Assembly (NCBI RefSeq): GCF_001870435.1
Contig: NZ_MDDR01000046.1
Span: forward strand, 1 to 64,000
From: Pseudomonas costantinii
GTDB taxonomy: Bacteria > Pseudomonadota > Gammaproteobacteria > Pseudomonadales > Pseudomonadaceae
Direction of reading: 5' to 3'
DNA length: 64,000 nucleotides
Of the stretch, positions 54,228 through 63,866 are shown in pieces. Every line of letters starts with the position of its first letter. Position 1 is the stretch's first letter. A program made the position numbers and the translations under genes. The notes beneath the pieces are model-generated. The model saw nothing but the letters and a program-made list of their open reading frames with translations, did no database searches and was not told where the DNA came from.

Positions 54228-54259
54228 ACGCGGGGCACCTGGTGCCCCGCGTCGTTTTT
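54228..54259. terminator. Bidirectional intrinsic terminator
   Basis: 12-bp stem ACGCGGGGCACC/GGTGCCCCGCGT (54228-54239 with 54241-54252) with A8 before and T5 after. Serves prlC-yheV and the convergent phosphatase gene. Confidence 0.92.
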
Positions 54260-54280
54260 CAGCTATTCGCGAGTCTACCG

Positions 54281-54937
54281 TTACAGTTTTTTCTCATCTT
54301 TCGCCGATGTGGTGATCCAGCTTTTCATCGAGCACAGGGCAAAGGCACTGGTGCTGCAATCGCCATTGGCCAAGGCTGTGCGCAACTTGTCGATATCGGC
54401 CTTCATCATGTAACGAACGCCGTCCTTGAAGCCATTGCTGCTGCCGAAGCCGCCCAGGGTCATCTCGTTCAGCGCATCTTCCTTGCTCCAGCCCTGAACC
54501 ACTACTCGATACATCGCGGCCATCAGGCCGGTGCGATCGGAGCCGTGTTTACAGTGCATCAACACCGGGCCGTTGGCCTGGGCGTCCTGTATCGCCCGCA
54601 AGGCAGCCAGCACGTCGGAATCGTCGACATGGTTGGTGCGATAAGTCAGCTGCACCTGTTTGATATCGGACGATTTCAACCAGTTGGCATCCGACTCCGG
54701 CAGAAAGTTAATCACCGTACCGATCTTGAGTTGTTCCAATACCGGTACCGCATTGCTATCAGGCAGCGCGCTGCGATAAAGCGTAGGCGTCATTTGGTGC
54801 AGATTGAATTGGTTGCCCACAGGCTGGGCCCATTCCGGCGAGCGTAGGGATGCAGCGTCTTCGGCTTGGGCGTGAACGGTGGCGAACAGTGCCATGAGCG
54901 CCAGGCCGAGGGCAGGCAGCAATCGAATCTTGAACAT
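54281..54937 (-). CDS. Secreted dual-specificity/tyrosine phosphatase
   Basis: 218 residues from the ATG at 54937. Signal peptide ends VHAQA-ED. The CX5R active site is MHCKHGSDRTGLMAA and the general-acid Asp may lie in NHVDDSD. A periplasmic phosphatase of the DSP/Tps family; substrate could be a phosphoprotein, lipid or inositol phosphate. Confidence 0.85.
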   Translation of the reverse strand: MFKIRLLPALGLALMALFATVHAQAEDAASLRSPEWAQPVGNQFNLHQMTPTLYRSALPDSNAVPVLEQLKIGTVINFLPESDANWLKSSDIKQVQLTYRTNHVDDSDVLAALRAIQDAQANGPVLMHCKHGSDRTGLMAAMYRVVVQGWSKEDALNEMTLGGFGSSNGFKDGVRYMMKADIDKLRTALANGDCSTSAFALCSMKSWITTSAKDEKKL

Positions 54938-55203
54938 GCGCTTTGTGACCGAATAGGGAAATGGCTGATGGGCCACAGATTCGCCTATAGGGGGTCAACA
55001 GCGTGTGAGGTGCTCGTCAAAGAATCGTGAATTGCACACGCTGATCCGGTGGTTTTTGCCGCTGAATCGATTCTTAGCCTGCTATCATTTGTAACTATTG
55101 TTTGCCAGTGTGTTCTATTTCCTTGGAACCCACTGCCTGGCAAACCTTCACGCTGCTCTCAGAAGCGGCTGATAAACCCGTGACCACATGATGAGGTGCA
55201 CCC

Positions 55204-55956
55204 ATGTCTGAGCAAGATCAAGACAACCCCCGGCGTGACTTTTTGCGCAAATCCTTGACCTTGATCCCGGTGGTCACGGTTGCCAGCACCGGCCTTGGCG
55301 GCTCGATATTGATGGCCACGCCGGAGCCGGCCCAGGCTGCCCAGGCTGAGTCGACCGTCAGCGACAAGGCCTATGAGCCGAGTTACTTCACCGCCGAAGA
55401 GTGGGCGTTTATCAACGCGGCCGTCGCACGCTTGATTCCTGCCGACACCCAAGGCCCTGGTGCCCTGGAAGCGGGTGCGCCGGAATACATCGACCGCCAG
55501 ATGAACACGCCCTACGCCAGTGGTGCCCTGTGGTTCATGCAAGGCCCGTTCAACGCCGATGCCGCGCCGGAGATGGGCTGGCAGAGCAAACTGGTGCCCA
55601 AAGAGATCTATCGCCTGGGCATTGCCGCGACGGACGCATGGTCGAAGGCGTTCAATGGTAAGGCTTTTGCCGCGCAAGACAGCGCTACCCGAGATGACAT
55701 GTTGCGCCGTTTGGAGGCGGGCGGCAGCGAAGTGGCCGCACATTTTACGGCGGTGCCACCGAAGATGTTCTTCAACCTGTTGCTGCAAAACACCAAGGAA
55801 GGCTTCTTCTGCGACCCGATCCATGGTGGCAACAAAGACATGGTCGGTTGGACCATGATCGGCTTCCCCGGCGCGCGCGCCGACTTCATGGATTGGGTGG
55901 AACGCAACGAGCAGTACCCCTTCCCGGCTGTATCCATCCGCGGCGAGAGGGCATAA
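55204..55956 (+). CDS. Gluconate 2-dehydrogenase-type subunit 3
   Basis: 250 residues. Tat signal RRDFLRKSLTLIPVV at the N-terminus, so folded export, probably carrying the cofactor-bearing large subunit with it. The rest matches the gluconate dehydrogenase subunit-3 family (AEEWAFINAAVARLIPADTQGPGALEAG). First of a three-gene operon with a GMC dehydrogenase and cytochrome c; 2 bases separate it from the next gene. Confidence 0.9.
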   Translation: MSEQDQDNPRRDFLRKSLTLIPVVTVASTGLGGSILMATPEPAQAAQAESTVSDKAYEPSYFTAEEWAFINAAVARLIPADTQGPGALEAGAPEYIDRQMNTPYASGALWFMQGPFNADAAPEMGWQSKLVPKEIYRLGIAATDAWSKAFNGKAFAAQDSATRDDMLRRLEAGGSEVAAHFTAVPPKMFFNLLLQNTKEGFFCDPIHGGNKDMVGWTMIGFPGARADFMDWVERNEQYPFPAVSIRGERA

Positions 55957-55958
55957 AC

Positions 55959-57743
55959 GTGGCGACCATCATGAAGAAAGTGGATGCGGTGATCGTAGGC
56001 TTCGGCTGGACCGGCGCGATCATGGCCAAGGAGCTGACGGAAGCGGGCCTCAACGTGGTAGCGCTGGAGCGCGGCCCGATGCAGGACACTTACCCGGACG
56101 GCAACTATCCCCAGGTCATCGACGAACTGACCTACAGCGTGCGTAAAAAACTCTTCCAGGACATCTCCAAGGAGACGGTGACGATTCGCCATAGCGTGAA
56201 TGACGTCGCCTTGCCGAACCGACAGCTGGGTGCTTTCTTGCCAGGCAATGGCGTGGGCGGCGCCGGCCTGCACTGGTCGGGTGTGCATTTTCGTGTCGAC
56301 CCGATCGAGTTGCGTATCCGTAGCCACTACGAAGAACGCTACGGCAAGCACTTCATTCCCAAGGACATGACCATCCAGGATTTCGGCGTCAGCTATGAAG
56401 AGCTGGAGCCGTTCTTCGACTATGCCGAAAAAGTCTTCGGCACCTCCGGCCAGGCCTGGACCGTTAAAGGCCAGTTGGTGGGCGAAGGCCGTGGCGGCAA
56501 CCCGTATGCACCGGACCGCTCTAACCCGTTTCCGTTGGAATCGCAGAAAAATACCGTTTCTGCACAGCTGTTTCAGAAGGCGGCTGCTGAGGTGGGCTAC
56601 AAACCCTACAACCTGCCCTCGGCCAATACCTCGGGGCCGTACACCAACCCTTACGGCGCGCAGATGGGACCGTGCAACTTCTGCGGCTTTTGCAGTGGCT
56701 ATGTTTGCTACATGTATTCCAAGGCTTCACCGAACGTGAACATCCTGCCGGCGCTGCGCCAGGTGCCGAATTTTGAACTGCGGGCCAATTCCCACGTGCT
56801 CAAGGTCAACCTCGACAGCACCAAGAGTAAGGCCACCGGCGTGACGTACATCGACGGCCAGGGGCGCGAGTGCGAGCAGCCGGCAGACTTGGTGATCCTC
56901 GGTTCTTTCCAATTCAACAATGTGCGGCTGATGCTGTTGTCGGGCATCGGCAAGCCCTACGACCCGATCAGCGGAGAAGGCGTGGTGGGCAAGAACTTCG
57001 CCTACCAGAACATGGCCACCATCAAGGCGTTCTTCGACAAAGACACCCACACCAACAACTTCATCGGTGCGGGCGGCAATGGCGTGGCCATCGACGATTT
57101 CAACGCCGACAACTTCGACCACGGGCCGCATGGCTTTGTGGGCGGTTCGCCGATGTGGGTCAACCAGGCGGGCAGCCGGCCGATTGCCGGTACGTCCAAC
57201 CCACCGGGCACCCCGGCCTGGGGCAGTGCCTGGAAACGCGCCACCGCCGATTACTACACTCACCAGGTGTCGATGGACTCCCACGGCGCCCATCAGTCCT
57301 ACCGAGGCAACTACCTGGATCTGGACCCGGTGTACCGCGATGCCTACGGCCTGCCGCTGCTGCGGATGACGTTCGACTGGCAGGAAAACGACATCAAGAT
57401 GAACCGCTTCATGGTCGAGAAAATGGGCAAGGTCGCCGAGGCGATGAACCCCAAGGCGATTGCCGTGCTCGGCAAACAGGTAGGCGAGCATTTCAACACC
57501 GCGTCCTATCAGACCACCCACCTTAACGGTGGCGCGATCATGGGCACCGACCCGAAAACCAGTGCGTTGAACCGTTACCTGCAATGCTGGGACGTACACA
57601 ACGTGTTTGTCCCAGGAGCGTCCGCTTTCCCACAAGGTTTGGGTTACAACCCTACCGGCCTGGTGGCGGCGTTGACCTATTGGTCCGCTCGCGCGATCCG
57701 CGAGCAGTACCTGAAAAACCCCGGCCCACTGGTTCAGGCATAA
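55959..57743 (+). CDS. GMC-family membrane-bound dehydrogenase, FAD subunit
   Basis: 594 residues from the GTG at 55959 (GAGAGGGC upstream). FAD fold VDAVIVGFGWTGAIMAKEL, then GNGVGGAGLHWSGVHFR, and the C-terminal active-site HLNGGAIMGTDPKTSALN and PQGLGYNPTGLVAALTYW. No own signal; exported with the Tat subunit. Gluconate is the usual substrate of this layout in Pseudomonas, but 2-ketogluconate and other polyols are alternatives. Confidence 0.92.
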   Translation: MATIMKKVDAVIVGFGWTGAIMAKELTEAGLNVVALERGPMQDTYPDGNYPQVIDELTYSVRKKLFQDISKETVTIRHSVNDVALPNRQLGAFLPGNGVGGAGLHWSGVHFRVDPIELRIRSHYEERYGKHFIPKDMTIQDFGVSYEELEPFFDYAEKVFGTSGQAWTVKGQLVGEGRGGNPYAPDRSNPFPLESQKNTVSAQLFQKAAAEVGYKPYNLPSANTSGPYTNPYGAQMGPCNFCGFCSGYVCYMYSKASPNVNILPALRQVPNFELRANSHVLKVNLDSTKSKATGVTYIDGQGRECEQPADLVILGSFQFNNVRLMLLSGIGKPYDPISGEGVVGKNFAYQNMATIKAFFDKDTHTNNFIGAGGNGVAIDDFNADNFDHGPHGFVGGSPMWVNQAGSRPIAGTSNPPGTPAWGSAWKRATADYYTHQVSMDSHGAHQSYRGNYLDLDPVYRDAYGLPLLRMTFDWQENDIKMNRFMVEKMGKVAEAMNPKAIAVLGKQVGEHFNTASYQTTHLNGGAIMGTDPKTSALNRYLQCWDVHNVFVPGASAFPQGLGYNPTGLVAALTYWSARAIREQYLKNPGPLVQA

Positions 57744-57755
57744 GGAGCGATGACC

Positions 57756-59054
57756 ATGAAAGCACTCGTTATCGCCTCCCTGGCGTTGCTCAGCAGCTGC
57801 TCGGTAAGCGCCGCCGAAACCGACCTGATCAAGCAGGGCGAATACCTGGCGCGCGCCGGTGACTGCGTGGCCTGTCACACCGCCAAGGGTGGCAAACCCT
57901 TTGCCGGTGGCCTGCCGATGGAAACCCCGATCGGTGTGATCTACTCCACCAACATCACCCCGGACAAGACCGGCCTGGGTGACTACAGCTTTGAAGACTT
58001 CGACAAGGCCGTGCGCCATGGCGTCGCCAAGAGTGGGAGTACGCTTTACCCGGCCATGCCCTACCCGTCTTACGCGCGTGTCAGCGACAGCGATATGCAG
58101 GCGCTGTATGCGTACTTCATGAAGGGTGTTGAGCCGGTTGCCCAGGAGAACAAGGACAGCGATATTCCTTGGCCCTTGAGCATGCGCTGGCCGTTGGCGG
58201 CATGGCGATGGATGTTTGCGCCGGCTGTCGAGGCTCATCAAGCACAAGCCAGCGCCGACCCGGTGATCAGCCGTGGCGCCTACTTGGTGGAAGGCCTTGG
58301 CCACTGCGGCGCGTGCCACACGCCACGGGCCCTGACCATGCAGGAAAAAGCCCTGAGCGCCGCTGATGGCAACGTTTTCCTGTCCGGCAGCGCGCCGCTG
58401 GAAGGCTGGATCGCGAAAAGCCTGCGCGGCGACCACAAGGACGGCCTCGGCAGCTGGAGCGAAGAGCAATTGGTGCAATTCCTCAAGACCGGGCGCAGTG
58501 ATCGCAGCGCGGTGTTTGGCGGCATGAGCGACGTGATCGTTCACAGCATGCAGTACATGTCGCAGGATGACCTGACCGCCATCGCCCGTTACCTCAAGAG
58601 CCTGCCGGCGGTGGACCCCAAGGATCAACCGCATCAGTACGACAAGCAGGTGGCTGGCGCCCTTTGGAAAGGTGACGACAGCAAGCCGGGCGCGTCGGTG
58701 TACATCGACAATTGCGCGGCCTGCCATCGCACCGACGGCCATGGCTATACGCGGGTGTTCCCGGCACTGGCGGGTAACCCGGTGTTGCAGACGGCGGATG
58801 CCACGTCGTTGATCAACATTGTGTTGAACGGCGGTACCTTGCCGGCCACCCATACGGCGCCGTCGACCTTCACCATGCCGGCGTTCGCCTGGCGTCTGTC
58901 GGACCAGGAAGTGGCAGATGTGGTCAGCTTCGTCCGTGGCAGTTGGGGCAACAAAGGTGCGCCGGTTAAAGCCAGTGACGTGGCGGATCTGCGCAAGAGT
59001 GATCTGCGCACCACCTCGGGCGATGACCAGGGGCAAGTGACGCAAAAGTACTGA
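57756..59054 (+). CDS. Triheme cytochrome c subunit of the GMC dehydrogenase
   Basis: 432 residues from the ATG at 57756 (GGAG 8 bases upstream; an ATG 6 bases earlier is too close). Signal peptide to about residue 19. Three haem sites CVACH, CGACH and CAACH. Passes electrons from the dehydrogenase to ubiquinone or the oxidase. Confidence 0.94.
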   Translation: MKALVIASLALLSSCSVSAAETDLIKQGEYLARAGDCVACHTAKGGKPFAGGLPMETPIGVIYSTNITPDKTGLGDYSFEDFDKAVRHGVAKSGSTLYPAMPYPSYARVSDSDMQALYAYFMKGVEPVAQENKDSDIPWPLSMRWPLAAWRWMFAPAVEAHQAQASADPVISRGAYLVEGLGHCGACHTPRALTMQEKALSAADGNVFLSGSAPLEGWIAKSLRGDHKDGLGSWSEEQLVQFLKTGRSDRSAVFGGMSDVIVHSMQYMSQDDLTAIARYLKSLPAVDPKDQPHQYDKQVAGALWKGDDSKPGASVYIDNCAACHRTDGHGYTRVFPALAGNPVLQTADATSLINIVLNGGTLPATHTAPSTFTMPAFAWRLSDQEVADVVSFVRGSWGNKGAPVKASDVADLRKSDLRTTSGDDQGQVTQKY

Positions 59055-59094
59055 TCCTTTCCTGGCCGCCAAACGGCACTGGTCAGAAGCTTCG

Positions 59095-59134
59095 CGCCTC
59101 GATACTGTATATAAAAACAGTATCGAGGCGTTTT
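59095..59134. promoter_or_regulatory. LexA (SOS) box within a terminator-like hairpin
   Basis: CTGTATATAAAAACAG at 59105-59120 is a canonical LexA box. It is embedded in a perfect 13-bp inverted repeat, CGCCTCGATACTG (59095-59107) and its complement (59118-59130), followed by TTTT. The right arm contains GAGG (59125-59128), the ribosome-binding site of the radical SAM gene at 59136. Confidence 0.9.
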
Positions 59135-59135
59135 C

Positions 59136-60194
59136 ATGTCTACTCCGTTGCCGCCCCGTGGCCGGGGCACGGCCACCAACCTGCACAATCGTTTTGCGCC
59201 CACCGTCAGCGTGGCTGAGGACGACGGCTGGTTTCAGGAAGTGCCGCCGACCCAGGGCACTGAGGTGCGTATTGAAACGGCCAAGACCATCATCACCCGC
59301 AACAACTCGCCGGATTTGCCGTTCGATCGCTCGATCAACCCCTATCGCGGCTGCGAGCATGGCTGCATCTACTGCTATGCGCGGCCCAGCCATGCCTATT
59401 GGGATATGTCGCCGGGGCTGGATTTCGAAACCAAGCTGATCGCCAAGACCAATGCTGCCGACGTGCTGGAACAGCAGCTGTCGAAGCCGGGCTATGTGTG
59501 CGCGCCGATCAACTTGGGCTCCAACACCGACCCGTACCAGCCCATCGAGCGCGAGTACACAATCACCCGGCAAACCCTCGAGGTGCTGCTGCGCTACCGG
59601 CACCCGGTGACCATCATCACCAAGGGCTCGTTGATACTGCGCGATCTTGACCTGTTGACCGAGCTGGCCCGGCAACGCCTGGTGGCGGTGATGATCAGCC
59701 TCACCAGCCTGGACGATGAACTCAAGCGCATCCTGGAGCCGCGCACGGCGGCGCCCAAGGCCCGGTTGCGGGCGATACGGGTGATGCGCGAGGCGGGAAT
59801 CCCGGTGGGCGTGCTGTGTTCGCCGATGATTCCGATGATCAACGACAGCGAGTTGGAAAGCCTGCTGACCGAGGCGCATGCCGCCGGTGCACAGAGTGCG
59901 GCCTACATGATGCTGCGCCTGCCGTTGGAAGTGGCGCCGTTGTTTGAGGAGTGGCTGGCAGCGCATTACCCGCAGCGTGCGGCCCATGTGATGAGCCTGG
60001 TGCGGCAGGTGCGTGGCGGTGAGGTGTATGACAGCCGGTTCGGTGTGCGCATGCGTGGTGAAGGGCCGTTTGCCGATTTATTGGCGCAGCGCTTCAGCAA
60101 AGCGATCAAGCGATTGGGGCTCAATCGTCGGGAAGGATTTAACCTGGATTGCACGGCGTTCTGCCCGCCGGGCAGACAGATGGCATTGTTGTAG
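59136..60194 (+). CDS. PA0069-type radical SAM protein, SOS-regulated
   Basis: 352 residues. The 4Fe-4S motif CEHGCIYCYARPSHAYWD (CX3CX2C) is at about residue 72, followed by a TIM-barrel part with LGSNTDPYQPIEREY and TIITKGSLILRDLDLL. The group is distantly related to spore photoproduct lyase, and PA0069 belongs to the P. aeruginosa LexA regulon as I recall, which matches the LexA box here. A DNA-repair role is plausible but unproven; no CX2C-free or truncated feature is seen. Confidence 0.9.
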   Translation: MSTPLPPRGRGTATNLHNRFAPTVSVAEDDGWFQEVPPTQGTEVRIETAKTIITRNNSPDLPFDRSINPYRGCEHGCIYCYARPSHAYWDMSPGLDFETKLIAKTNAADVLEQQLSKPGYVCAPINLGSNTDPYQPIEREYTITRQTLEVLLRYRHPVTIITKGSLILRDLDLLTELARQRLVAVMISLTSLDDELKRILEPRTAAPKARLRAIRVMREAGIPVGVLCSPMIPMINDSELESLLTEAHAAGAQSAAYMMLRLPLEVAPLFEEWLAAHYPQRAAHVMSLVRQVRGGEVYDSRFGVRMRGEGPFADLLAQRFSKAIKRLGLNRREGFNLDCTAFCPPGRQMALL

Positions 60195-60423
60195 ACTGAT
60201 GAGGACGAACGCGCTGCTCTTGTAGGAGTGGTCGCGTTTTGATATCACTGAAACCCGCGATCTAGAGCGGTTCATTCAGTTTGAGTTAAGTTTCGGCGGT
60301 TACCTTGTTCAGCGAGTGACTGATGAGTCGACGCGTCAGGCTTGTGGTGTTTTACAACTATTCCACAGGCCAGGCGTCGAACTGAACTGAACCACTCCCC
60401 TGCATTAATCAAGAGGATGAATC

Positions 60424-61155
60424 ATGAGTGACAAGGATAAACAGCCGTTGGCTGCGTCGGCTTCAGCCCCTCAGGTGGCGGAATCCGCCGATGCAGCGCT
60501 AAAGCATATCGTTGACGGCTTTTTGCATTTCCATCACGACGTCTTCCCTCAGCAGGAAGAACTCTTCAAGAAACTCGCCACGGCCCAAAGCCCACGAGCG
60601 ATGTTCATTACCTGCGCCGATTCGCGCATCGTGCCCGAGCTGATCACTCAAAGCTCACCTGGTGATTTGTTCGTGACTCGTAACGTGGGCAATGTGGTGC
60701 CGCCCTATGGCCAGATGAACGGTGGTGTTTCCACTGCCATCGAGTACGCAGTGCTCGCCTTGGGCGTGCAGCACATCATTGTTTGTGGGCACTCCGATTG
60801 CGGCGCCATGCGCGCGGTGCTCAACCCCGACAGCCTGGAAAAGATGCCGACGGTCAAAGCCTGGCTGCGTCACGCTGAGGTTGCCAAGTCCATGGTTGAG
60901 GACAATTGCGACTGCGCCAATGAAGGCGAGAGCATGAAGGTGCTGACCGAAGAAAACGTCATCGCCCAACTCCAACATTTGCGCACCCACCCTTCCGTGG
61001 CCTCGCGCATGGCCAATGGTCATCTGTTTATCCATGGCTGGATCTACAACATCGAGACCAGCGAAATTCGGGCCTACGATGCGGATCAGGCGGCGTTCCG
61101 ACCGTTGAACGGCACCGAGCCGATTCCTTCCGCGACGCCTAAAGCGCGCTTCTAA
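60424..61155 (+). CDS. Beta-carbonic anhydrase
   Basis: 243 residues. Zinc ligands in FITCADSRIVPELI (Cys, Asp-Arg dyad) and CGHSDCGAMRAV (His, Cys). About 30 N-terminal residues precede the fold; no clear signal peptide. Interconverts CO2 and bicarbonate. Followed by a SulP permease 85 bp downstream on the same strand. Confidence 0.94.
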   Translation: MSDKDKQPLAASASAPQVAESADAALKHIVDGFLHFHHDVFPQQEELFKKLATAQSPRAMFITCADSRIVPELITQSSPGDLFVTRNVGNVVPPYGQMNGGVSTAIEYAVLALGVQHIIVCGHSDCGAMRAVLNPDSLEKMPTVKAWLRHAEVAKSMVEDNCDCANEGESMKVLTEENVIAQLQHLRTHPSVASRMANGHLFIHGWIYNIETSEIRAYDADQAAFRPLNGTEPIPSATPKARF

Positions 61156-61240
61156 AACACTTCCCTGCCGGGTAAAGCGGTGGCTGCCATGGATGCAGCC
61201 AGGCTTTGCCATGCCCGGCGAATGCCTCGGGAGAGTCATC

Positions 61241-62782
61241 ATGCGTGCTGCTCAATTGAAAGCTGTACTGCCACGGGAGCTGCTTGCCTCCGTGGTTGTG
61301 TTTCTGGTCGCTTTGCCCTTGTGCATGGGCATCGCGATTGCTTCCGGTATGCCGCCGGCTAAAGGGCTGATCACTGGGATTATTGGAGGCCTGGTGGTGG
61401 GCTGGTTGGCGGGGTCGCCGCTGCAAGTCAGTGGCCCGGCGGCAGGTTTGGCGGTGTTGGTGTTTGAGCTGGTGCGCCAGCACGGCATGTTGATGCTGGG
61501 GCCGATCCTGTTGCTGGCGGGGTTTCTGCAACTGGTGGCCGGGCGCCTGCGACTGGGGTGCTGGTTCCGTGTCACGGCGCCCGCGGTGGTGTACGGCATG
61601 CTGGCGGGTATCGGCGTGCTGATTGTGCTGTCGCAGATCCACGTGATGCTCGACGGTGCACCCAAGCCTTCAGGGCTGGATAATCTGGCAGGCTTCCCGG
61701 CGGCGTTGGCTGAAGTGCTTCCGACCTTTGGCGGTGGGCTCGGTTGGCAGGCCGGCTTGCTTGGTTTGTCGACAATGCTGGTGATGTACCTGTGGGATAA
61801 ATTCCGTCCGCAAACCCTGCGCTTTGTGCCGGGTGCCCTGCTGGGCGTGGGCCTGGCGACGGTGACCAGCCTGGTGCTCGCGTTGCAGGTCAAGCGTGTG
61901 GAGGTTCCGGAAAATCTCGCCGATGCCATCGACTGGTTACGCCCCAGTGACCTGCTGAACCTGGCTGACCCGCAACTGTTGATCGCTGCGTTCGCGGTGG
62001 CGTTTATTGCCAGTGCCGAGACCCTGCTTTCTGCTGCGGCGGTCGATCGTATGCACAACGGCCAGCGCTCGGATTTTGACAAGGAATTGTCCGCTCAAGG
62101 CGTGGGCAACATGCTCTGCGGTTTGGTCGGTGCCCTGCCGATGACCGGTGTGATCGTGCGCAGTTCGGCCAACGTCCAGGCCGGTGCCACTACCCGATTG
62201 TCGGCGATATTCCATGGCCTGTGGTTGTTGGCATTTGTGCTGTTGCTGTCGAGCGTGCTGCAGAGCATTCCGGTGGCGAGTTTGGCGGGTGTGCTGGTGT
62301 ACACCGGGATCAAGCTGGTGGACATCAAAGCGTTCCGAGCGTTGGGGCGATACGGGCGGATGCCGATGTTCACTTATGCGACCACGGCGCTGGCAATCAT
62401 CTTTACCGACTTGTTGACCGGCGTGCTGGTGGGCTTCGGGCTGACGTTGGTCAAGTTGGCGTTCAAGGCTTCACGGTTGAAAATCAGCCTGATCGACTTG
62501 CCCCAAGACGGCGAGATGGAGTTGCGATTGACCGGTGCGGCGACGTTTCTGAAAGTGCCGGCACTCACCCAGGTGTTGTCGACGGTGCCCGCGGGAACCA
62601 CCGTGCATGTGCCGCTGAATAACCTGAGTTACATCGACCATTCCTGCCTGGAGTTGCTGGAGGAATGGGGGCGGGCCAATGCGGCGAAGGGCTCGAAACT
62701 GGTGATCGAGGCGCGGGGGTTGAAGCGTCGACTGGAAGGCCGGGTGCGGACGACGACGGGGGTAGGTTCAGCGGCTGCCTGA
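61241..62782 (+). CDS. SulP family transporter, probable bicarbonate partner of the carbonic anhydrase
   Basis: 513 residues from the ATG at 61241 (GGGAGAG upstream; MRAAQLKAVLPRELLASVV). About 11 membrane segments and a short C-terminal STAS-like part (FLKVPALTQVL; NLSYIDHSCLELLEEWG). Linkage to carbonic anhydrase suggests bicarbonate transport; sulfate is the alternative. Confidence 0.88.
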   Translation: MRAAQLKAVLPRELLASVVVFLVALPLCMGIAIASGMPPAKGLITGIIGGLVVGWLAGSPLQVSGPAAGLAVLVFELVRQHGMLMLGPILLLAGFLQLVAGRLRLGCWFRVTAPAVVYGMLAGIGVLIVLSQIHVMLDGAPKPSGLDNLAGFPAALAEVLPTFGGGLGWQAGLLGLSTMLVMYLWDKFRPQTLRFVPGALLGVGLATVTSLVLALQVKRVEVPENLADAIDWLRPSDLLNLADPQLLIAAFAVAFIASAETLLSAAAVDRMHNGQRSDFDKELSAQGVGNMLCGLVGALPMTGVIVRSSANVQAGATTRLSAIFHGLWLLAFVLLLSSVLQSIPVASLAGVLVYTGIKLVDIKAFRALGRYGRMPMFTYATTALAIIFTDLLTGVLVGFGLTLVKLAFKASRLKISLIDLPQDGEMELRLTGAATFLKVPALTQVLSTVPAGTTVHVPLNNLSYIDHSCLELLEEWGRANAAKGSKLVIEARGLKRRLEGRVRTTTGVGSAAA

Positions 62783-62794
62783 ACATCACAAAAC

Positions 62795-62827
62795 AATGTG
62801 GGAGCCGGGCTTGCCGGCTCCCACATT
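62795..62827. repeat. REP-type palindrome
   Basis: Arms AATGTGGGAGCCGG (62795-62808) and CCGGCTCCCACATT (62814-62827), between convergent genes. Variant of the 48535 element with compensating changes in both arms. Confidence 0.9.
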
Positions 62828-62849
62828 TGCTTTCTATCAGCCCAGAGAT

Positions 62850-63497
62850 TTAAGCAGGCTGATCCAACGCCAACTCAACCCCCAACTGCCGCGACAAACA
62901 CGGCCAGCGCTTCCACGCCGCTTCCGTGTCCGGGCTCTTGAGCGTCTCGCGGTACGCCTCGACCGACTCCAGCGCAAAGCTGTCTTCGTTGAGCATCTCA
63001 TCCACCGCCAAATGCACGGCTTCATCCAGCTGATTGGCAAACTGCTCGCCGATCAGTTGATGAGCGATCAAATTGGCTACGGTGGTATCCGCCGGAATCA
63101 GCGGTTGGCCGAAGTGCTTGATATACAAATCATTGACCTCTTCCACTAACCGATGAGCCAGGTAGGCCTCGTCCAGCAGGCCGTTGAGCCCTTCATGGCC
63201 CGCCAGGATCGCTGGCGGTTGCAGGAAGAAATGCTCGGCGATCTTCAGTACCGGCTTGATCTGGCTTTCGATCCCGGCTTCGCGGGCAACGTCATTGGCA
63301 GCGTCCAGCAGGTCCGGCACTTGATCGATGTAGGCAGTGACAAAGCGGGTCATTACTTGGGTGCGATCACCGTCAGCCAGGGAGATGGCCGAATGCAGGT
63401 GCGGCAATTGGTTTTCCAGTTGCTGGGCAAGCTGGCCCGTAGTGGCTTCGTGTTGATGGGCACGGGAAATCTGCTCGCGCAATGCGGCGGTGTTCAT
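62850..63497 (-). CDS. Conserved protein of unknown function (PA0104-like)
   Basis: 215 residues from the ATG at 63497 (MNTAALREQISRAHQHE; GGAG 5 bases upstream). Mostly alpha-helical, with no membrane segment or signal peptide. I do not recognise a catalytic motif; His residues recur (RAHQHE, AGHEGLNG, AHQLIGEQ). Position between the SulP gene and coxB is as in PAO1. Confidence 0.85.
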   Translation of the reverse strand: MNTAALREQISRAHQHEATTGQLAQQLENQLPHLHSAISLADGDRTQVMTRFVTAYIDQVPDLLDAANDVAREAGIESQIKPVLKIAEHFFLQPPAILAGHEGLNGLLDEAYLAHRLVEEVNDLYIKHFGQPLIPADTTVANLIAHQLIGEQFANQLDEAVHLAVDEMLNEDSFALESVEAYRETLKSPDTEAAWKRWPCLSRQLGVELALDQPA

Positions 63498-63699
63498 GAA
63501 GGCTCCAGTGAAACAGGCGTAGGAAAAGGGAGAGGATAAGGTAGCTCGTTTATACGTGCGCCTAAGACGCATTTGTAATAATTATTTCATGGTTATGCGC
63601 CCGCGTTATATCGGATTGCCATCGTTCGTCGGAAAAACGTTTCCGCCCCCCGGTTTTATTGGCTCCGTCCGTCTGTTTTTGCTCATTTGTCCGCGCGCA

Positions 63700-63727
63700 T
63701 TGCGGGGTTGCTGGTGCTGTCTATACT
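63700..63727 (+). promoter_or_regulatory. Sigma-70-like promoter for coxB
   Basis: TTGCGG (63700-63705), 16 bp, TATACT (63722-63727). It lies in the 369-bp gap 63498-63866, which has no gene and leaves a 130-base leader before coxB. Stationary-phase control, known for this oxidase in P. aeruginosa, cannot be seen directly. Confidence 0.5.
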
Positions 63728-63866
63728 CGGGTTTGTACGCAATTAGCTGATGACGCCCAACTGCAGTAGCAGGCAAGGCTTGGCGGTTGTAAGCAGTATG
63801 GAAGCCGCTCCCTTCGCCGCAGGTGCAAACCGGCGGGATAACAAGAAACATAAAGGGGAACCCGCA

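Noticed and set aside
56727..59987. 1086-codon open frame on the minus strand
   Set aside because: Runs antisense through three well-supported genes (GMC dehydrogenase, cytochrome c, radical SAM); composition is Arg/His/Gly-rich as in GC-rich shadow frames.
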